From assembly GCA_937911885.1 (NCBI GenBank), contig CALDPW010000103.1:1-6821 (forward strand): DNA of 6,821 nucleotides, given 5' to 3'. The DNA comes from an uncultured Clostridia bacterium. GTDB taxonomy: Bacteria > Bacillota > Clostridia > Christensenellales > UBA1242. Numbering within the stretch: position 1 is the first letter of the stretch; each line of letters begins with the position of its first letter. The position numbers and the translations under genes were made by a program. Positions 5,477 through 6,821 of the stretch are shown here, piece by piece. The notes below the pieces were generated by a model that was given only the letters and a program-made list of their open reading frames with translations, did no database searches and had not been told where the DNA came from.

Positions 5477-6271
5477 CTAATTCAACTTAAATAATGTTCC
5501 CAAAGTAAATGGAGGAGCAATATCAATTTTAATATTAACACCAGGTGTGATTCCTTGTGCCATTAAATAACTACAATGTGTTTCAAAAGCCAAATTTGGA
5601 TCGTTGTTTTCTAGGCTTAAATGGGCCAAAACAACTTGTTTAACATTGCTAACAGCAAGTTCACACACAACTTTTGCACTAGCCATGTTGGATAAGTGAC
5701 CATTTTTGCCAAGAATGCGGCGCTTTAAACTATCGGAATAGTGTGGGTTTGCTACCAACATTTTTTCATCATGATTACTTTCAAGAATTACTAGTTTGCA
5801 ATTTTTTAGTTGATTTACAATATCGGGTGTAGCATAACCCAAATCGGTTGCATATGCAATTGAATTAGCACCATTAGATATTCTGTAACCAACACAACTT
5901 GTTGCATCGTGTGGAAGTTTGAATGGTGTTACTTCAAATTCACCAACCATAAATGGCATATCATAAAATTCAACAATTTTGTTAGGTGTTATTTTTCCAA
6001 GTTTTTTTAACAATGCTTCTTTTCCATTAGAGTGCACATAAAGCATTGAACCATATTTTCTAATAAATGGTCCAATTCCTTTTGTGTGATCGGAATGTTC
6101 GTGAGTTGATAAAATTGCACTAATTGTATTTGGATCAACATTTAGTTTGCTAAGTTTATCAACTATAATCGAAACATTAATTCCAGCATCTATTAACATG
6201 TTTGTTTTTTCGCCCATAATCAAAACCGAATTGCCTCGGCTAGAACTTGATAGGGTTATAACTTTCATCAT
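5477..6271 (-). CDS. walJ: WalJ/YycJ-type metallo-beta-lactamase-fold hydrolase
   Basis: A 264-residue MBL-fold protein carrying the dinuclear metal-binding motif THEHSDH (His57, His59, Asp61, His62), with further likely ligands His121 (LPHDA), Asp143 (YATDLG) and His217 (VLAHLS). It opens with the family-typical strand VITLSSSSRGNSVLI, and GHLSN (191-195) is also typical of the WalJ group. WalJ is encoded beside the WalRK cell-wall regulators in many Firmicutes and has been linked to coordinating cell division with replication; its substrate is not settled, although the fold suggests a phosphodiesterase or nuclease-like activity. I chose the ATG at 6271 (AAAGGTG 8 nt upstream; a second ATG follows at once). 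The open frame extends up to a TTG at 6325, but that extension would overlap the promoter and is not family-like. walRK are absent from the window, and the upstream neighbour is an M1 peptidase. A terminator follows. Confidence 0.85.
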   Translation of the reverse strand: MMKVITLSSSSRGNSVLIMGEKTNMLIDAGINVSIIVDKLSKLNVDPNTISAILSTHEHSDHTKGIGPFIRKYGSMLYVHSNGKEALLKKLGKITPNKIVEFYDMPFMVGEFEVTPFKLPHDATSCVGYRISNGANSIAYATDLGYATPDIVNQLKNCKLVILESNHDEKMLVANPHYSDSLKRRILGKNGHLSNMASAKVVCELAVSNVKQVVLAHLSLENNDPNLAFETHCSYLMAQGITPGVNIKIDIAPPFTLGTLFKLN

Positions 6272-6279
6272 ATGTTTAA

Positions 6280-6286
6280 CACCTTT
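6280..6286 (-). promoter_or_regulatory. Ribosome binding site of walJ
   Basis: AAAGGTG lies 8 nt before the ATG at 6271 and 11 nt before the second ATG at 6268. The spacing favours the first ATG and rules against the TTG start at 6325. Confidence 0.55.
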
Positions 6287-6296
6287 AACAAATAAA

Positions 6297-6325
6297 ATTA
6301 TATAATAAAACCATTTATTAAGCAA
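6297..6325 (-). promoter_or_regulatory. Probable sigma-A-type promoter for walJ
   Basis: TTGCTT (6325-6320) and TATAAT (6302-6297) are separated by exactly 17 nt on the minus strand. Transcription would start near 6290 and give a leader of about 18 nt. The promoter begins 7 nt after the upstream peptidase stop codon, so walJ is probably transcribed separately from it. Confidence 0.6.
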
Positions 6326-6342
6326 ATTAGTTTTATGGTTTT
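6307..6342. repeat. Inverted repeat spanning the peptidase stop codon and the walJ promoter
   Basis: AAAACCAT (6307-6314) and ATGGTTTT (6335-6342) are perfect 8-bp inverted repeats with a 20-nt spacer. The arms overlap the end of the peptidase gene and bracket the walJ -35 element. No T-tract follows in either direction, so it is a poor intrinsic terminator. It could be an operator or a chance match in AT-rich DNA. Confidence 0.3.
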
Positions 6343-6821
6343 GATAGTATAATAACTTTTCCTTCTAACCATGTTTTAAAATAATTTCCAAGTTCGGTTC
6401 GGCTTGCTTTTTCCATAGAATCAATTAAATAATCATGATTAACATTTTTAAAAGCATTGGTTTTATAATAATGTTGCAATCCTTGAATTAATTTGTTTTT
6501 GCCAATCACACCACGCAAATTGTCAAAAAGCAACATCCCTTTAACATAAGTCATATAAACATATTCTGGTTCGGTATCATACTGATTAACATGTCTAGTC
6601 ATTGATGTGTCCAAATTTCCTAACACTTCGGAATATAAATCAACAAATGTTACATAACTATTTGTTGTGGTTTTTACCAATTCGTTATAATCAATTCCAT
6701 AATCAGGATTTTCTTCATAGAATAATGCTGTTGAATATTCAGTTAAGCCTTCGTCTAGCCAAGCCTCTCTAAATGCATTGCTACCGACAACACCATACCA
6801 CCATTGATGAGCTATTTCGTG
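6333..6821 (-). CDS. M1-family zinc aminopeptidase, C-terminal part (5' end outside the window)
   Basis: The 162 codons visible start exactly at the zinc site: HEIAH, then 18 residues, then Glu24 in WLDEG, giving HExxH-x18-E, the gluzincin signature of M1 peptidases (aminopeptidase N, leukotriene A4 hydrolase). Tyr92 in TYVKGMLLF matches the transition-state tyrosine that precedes K-G in this family. The rest, running to FKTWLEGKVIILSKP, matches the usual end of the thermolysin-like domain. The protein stops shortly after, so it lacks the long ERAP-like helical C-terminal domain of aminopeptidase N. M1 enzymes remove N-terminal amino acids from peptides. The substrate-recognition GxMEN loop and the N-terminal beta domain lie beyond the right edge, so cellular location and specificity cannot be judged. 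The visible part looks intact, and the stop TAA is at 6335-6333. walJ follows with its own promoter. Confidence 0.88.
   Translation of the reverse strand, partial: HEIAHQWWYGVVGSNAFREAWLDEGLTEYSTALFYEENPDYGIDYNELVKTTTNSYVTFVDLYSEVLGNLDTSMTRHVNQYDTEPEYVYMTYVKGMLLFDNLRGVIGKNKLIQGLQHYYKTNAFKNVNHDYLIDSMEKASRTELGNYFKTWLEGKVIILSKP

Noticed and set aside
5456..5520. Possible htrA promoter inside the end of walJ
   Set aside because: Several TTGAAT- and CATAAT-like hexamers occur but none pairs with its partner at 16-18 nt well enough to claim.
6272..6325. Upstream TTG start for walJ at 6325
   Set aside because: Would translate the TATAAT promoter region into a hydrophobic extension not expected in WalJ.
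1..6821. CRISPR arrays, tRNA or rRNA genes, insertion sequences, toxin-antitoxin or phage genes
   Set aside because: No regularly spaced repeats, cloverleaf sequences, transposase motifs or terminal inverted repeats were seen. The CPBP proteins belong to a family sometimes named Abi, but nothing here supports a phage-defence role.

Overview
The window is a low-GC stretch of bacterial DNA, AT-rich throughout, with every confidently assigned gene on the minus strand, so transcription runs from the right edge to the left. The order walJ-type hydrolase, HtrA-type protease and rlmH resembles the walRKHIJ-htrC-rlmH neighbourhood of Bacillota. Together with AT-rich codon use, purine-rich ribosome binding sites and T-tract terminators, this points to a low-GC Firmicute, probably an uncultured Clostridia-like lineage. 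No walRK genes are visible; the gene upstream of walJ is an M1 peptidase.

Layout from right to left. (1) 6821-6333 holds the C-terminal part of an M1-family zinc aminopeptidase, cut by the window edge. (2) 6271-5477 is a WalJ/YycJ metallo-beta-lactamase-fold hydrolase with its own TATAAT promoter, closed by a hairpin terminator. (3) 5420-4440 is an HtrA/DegP-like trypsin-fold protease with one PDZ domain. Its stop codon lies inside a perfect-palindrome terminator. (4) A second promoter at about 4346 leads into a tight cluster: two CPBP (CAAX protease/Abi) intramembrane proteases in tandem (4321-3236 and 3223-2084), rlmH (2087-1620), tadA (1612-1172) and a GlmU-like protein (1133-432). Spacing ranges from a 4-nt overlap to 38 nt, which suggests one transcript.

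The functions combine envelope stress and cell-wall housekeeping (walJ, htrA, two CPBP proteases, GlmU-like) with translation housekeeping (RlmH methylates 23S rRNA; TadA makes inosine-34 in tRNA-Arg).

The left 450 bases are a mosaic of gene fragments. The GlmU-like frame stops part-way through its hexapeptide helix. It overlaps, in another frame, what looks like the last residues of a RelA/SpoT ACT domain. That fragment overlaps by ATGA the first ~24 codons of a D-aminoacyl-tRNA deacylase (dtd), and dtd then breaks at about 244 into an unrelated open frame on the opposite strand, perhaps a glycosidase. This is either an assembly or amplification chimera at a contig end or a real deletion plus inversion; the sequence alone cannot decide.

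I see no convincing undescribed defence or mobile system. The points most worth a second look are the two junctions, the degenerate nucleotidyltransferase half of the GlmU-like protein, and the tandem CPBP pair inserted in the walJ-htrA-rlmH neighbourhood. No tRNA, rRNA, CRISPR or insertion sequence was seen.
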